Part shown: in pieces, positions 63,069 through 64,000 of the stretch
Layout of the letters: every line of letters starts with the position of its first letter
How positions within the stretch are numbered: the stretch's first letter is position 1
Origin: Thalassotalea_F euphylliae
Lineage (GTDB): Bacteria; Pseudomonadota; Gammaproteobacteria; Enterobacterales; Alteromonadaceae
NCBI RefSeq assembly: GCF_042682785.1
Contig: NZ_JBHUIB010000001.1
Span: forward strand, 186,001 to 250,000
Length of the DNA stretch: 64,000 nt
Direction of reading: 5' to 3'
Notes under the pieces: model-generated
What the model was told of the DNA's origin: nothing
Databases searched by the model: none
What the model saw: only the letters and a program-made list of their open reading frames with translations
Position numbers and translations under genes: made by a program

Positions 63069-63084
63069 CTGTATATTTATATAG
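63069..63084. promoter_or_regulatory. LexA-like SOS box of dinB
   Basis: CTGT-ATATTTAT-ATAG matches the LexA consensus CTGT-N8-ACAG except for one base. It lies 20 bases before the dinB start. Confidence 0.65.
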
Positions 63085-63175
63085 TACACAAACTGACACC
63101 CAAAGAACAAGTCACCAAGAAGCAAACTTTAGATATACTGCTAAACTTCTACTAAAGCCGAACCTGTCCATCACT

Positions 63176-63922
63176 ATGAAGTATTTTTTTGCACTATGTT
63201 GTCTTTGGTGTTCTAGCGCACTCGCTGCGAAGTCTAAGATAGTTACTGCACTTGAGGCATTCCCCCCTCTGATAACGGCAGACGGAAAAGGCCTCGTTAT
63301 TGATTTGCTAGAAGAAATAGAAGCTAAATCAAATTATCAATTTGAAGTGTCTATCATGACCTACGCCCGCTCTAAAAGAGAACTGTTCAGTAAAAGAGCA
63401 CAGTTAATCGGATTAACCCCAAAACAACAAGAAACAGAAGAGTTTTACGATTTTGCCCAAGAACTTGACTGGGAAATACCAGCGAGTGTCGATTTGTTTG
63501 TCACGGATAAAGCAAAAATAGCGAACTATAAATCGATGTACATCGGTGTACCCACCGGAAATGCCGACTTCTTCAGTGAATTACTCAATATACCCAGAAC
63601 CAACTTTGTAGAAGTCACTCACCTCAATCAACTCACGAAGATGCTATCAATAGGACGAATCGACGGTATTATTTTTGAGAGAATTGCTGTAACAGAAACG
63701 ATTCGCCAGACTGGTGATAATGGTATTTATTATCATCAATTGGCAATAACACCTGCCTCACTGGCGGTATCGAATAGCCCAGAAGGAAGGATTTTAAGAA
63801 ATGAGCTGGACTATTATATAAGAAAGGTTAACACAGATAGTATTTTTGAAACCTACAACCACTATTTGAACTTGCCAACATCGGGCAGCGTAAAATCCTT
63901 GTTGGAGATTACGCCCCCCTAA
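63176..63922 (+). CDS. Periplasmic substrate-binding-like protein (SBP family 3)
   Basis: A 248-residue exported protein with a signal peptide (MKYFFALCCLWCSSALAAKS). The fold pattern fits family 3 solute-binding proteins: IVTALEAFPPLITADGKGLV, IDLLEEIEAKSNYQFEVSIM, the mid-domain YDFAQELDWEIPASVDLFVT, and IGRIDGIIFERIAVTETIRQ. Such proteins bind amino acids or act as sensor-type ligand proteins. No permease or ATPase gene is adjacent, so it may be a lone binding protein as is common in Alteromonadales. The start at 63176 opens the signal peptide. The earlier part of the frame overlaps dinB. Confidence 0.8.
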   Translation: MKYFFALCCLWCSSALAAKSKIVTALEAFPPLITADGKGLVIDLLEEIEAKSNYQFEVSIMTYARSKRELFSKRAQLIGLTPKQQETEEFYDFAQELDWEIPASVDLFVTDKAKIANYKSMYIGVPTGNADFFSELLNIPRTNFVEVTHLNQLTKMLSIGRIDGIIFERIAVTETIRQTGDNGIYYHQLAITPASLAVSNSPEGRILRNELDYYIRKVNTDSIFETYNHYLNLPTSGSVKSLLEITPP

Positions 63923-63933
63923 CTATTTTGGTA

Positions 63934-64000
63934 CTAAATATTTTTGATATCTATGCGGTTTTTTTCCAACTCGGCTTTACGTTCACGCTCTTGTCTTGCT
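63934..64000 (-). CDS. C-terminal tail of a gene running off the window
   Basis: The last 21 codons plus a TAG stop, reading ARQERERKAELEKNRIDIKN then I, a charged helical tail that continues past the right edge. It is convergent with the binding-protein gene, 11 bases away. The family cannot be told from this piece. Confidence 0.55.
   Translation of the reverse strand, partial: ARQERERKAELEKNRIDIKNI

Overview
The window looks like the chromosome of a marine gammaproteobacterium of the order Alteromonadales (Colwellia, Thalassotalea or a relative). The reasons are large TonB-dependent receptors ahead of a complete alginate-degradation locus, a PEP-CTERM protein, an oadGAB sodium pump, the trmB-yggL / mutY-yggX neighbourhood, recX-alaS-lysC-csrA, and moderate to low GC with AT-rich gaps. 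Genus is inferred from gene content only.

Layout. (1) 1-3.2 kb: partial HAD phosphatase, an HxlR regulator divergent from a secreted SnoaL-like protein with a palindrome between them, and an orphan membrane histidine kinase. (2) 3.4-10.8 kb: an unusual redox island of a parallel beta-helix protein with a C-terminal cytochrome c domain, a MauG/CcpA-type di-haem peroxidase, a di-haem cytochrome c, a membrane-bound AraC regulator and a TonB-dependent receptor. The cytochrome operon and the receptor gene carry the same 21-bp-period direct repeat upstream, so they look like one regulon. This is my best candidate for an undescribed system. (3) 10.9-17.5 kb: alkylation repair (Ada-AlkA fusion plus Ogt), an unknown protein, an old-yellow-enzyme oxidoreductase with TetR, a DegP-like protease and a small membrane protein.

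(4) 17.5-42.5 kb: alginate utilisation. Two TonB-dependent receptors import oligomers. Two PL7 lyase lipoproteins, a glycan-binding-like lipoprotein with a duplicated module and a small secreted protein act outside or in the periplasm. PL6 and PL17 lyases reduce chains to unsaturated monomers, KdgF opens the ring, an MFS carrier imports the product, and two candidate DEH reductases of unrelated folds (SDR and beta-hydroxyacid dehydrogenase) make KDG. KDG kinase and KDPG aldolase give pyruvate and glyceraldehyde-3-phosphate, and a class II fructose-bisphosphate aldolase can route triose into gluconeogenesis. A FadR-family GntR regulator in the locus probably binds TGGT-(2 or 3)-ACCA palindromes found near several promoters.

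(5) 42.6-53.2 kb: housekeeping genes (trmB, yggL, mutY, yggX, a GDT1 protein), a duplicated tRNA-Phe/tRNA-Thr array with decayed copies, a PEP-CTERM protein, oadGAB, and a tRNA-Ser/tRNA-Arg array with its own decayed copy. (6) 53.4-64 kb: M16 protease, csrA, lysC, alaS and recX (recA is not adjacent), a metallo-beta-lactamase-fold protein, dinB with a LexA-like box, a periplasmic binding-like protein, and the tail of one more gene. No CRISPR array, insertion sequence, prophage or rRNA gene was recognised.
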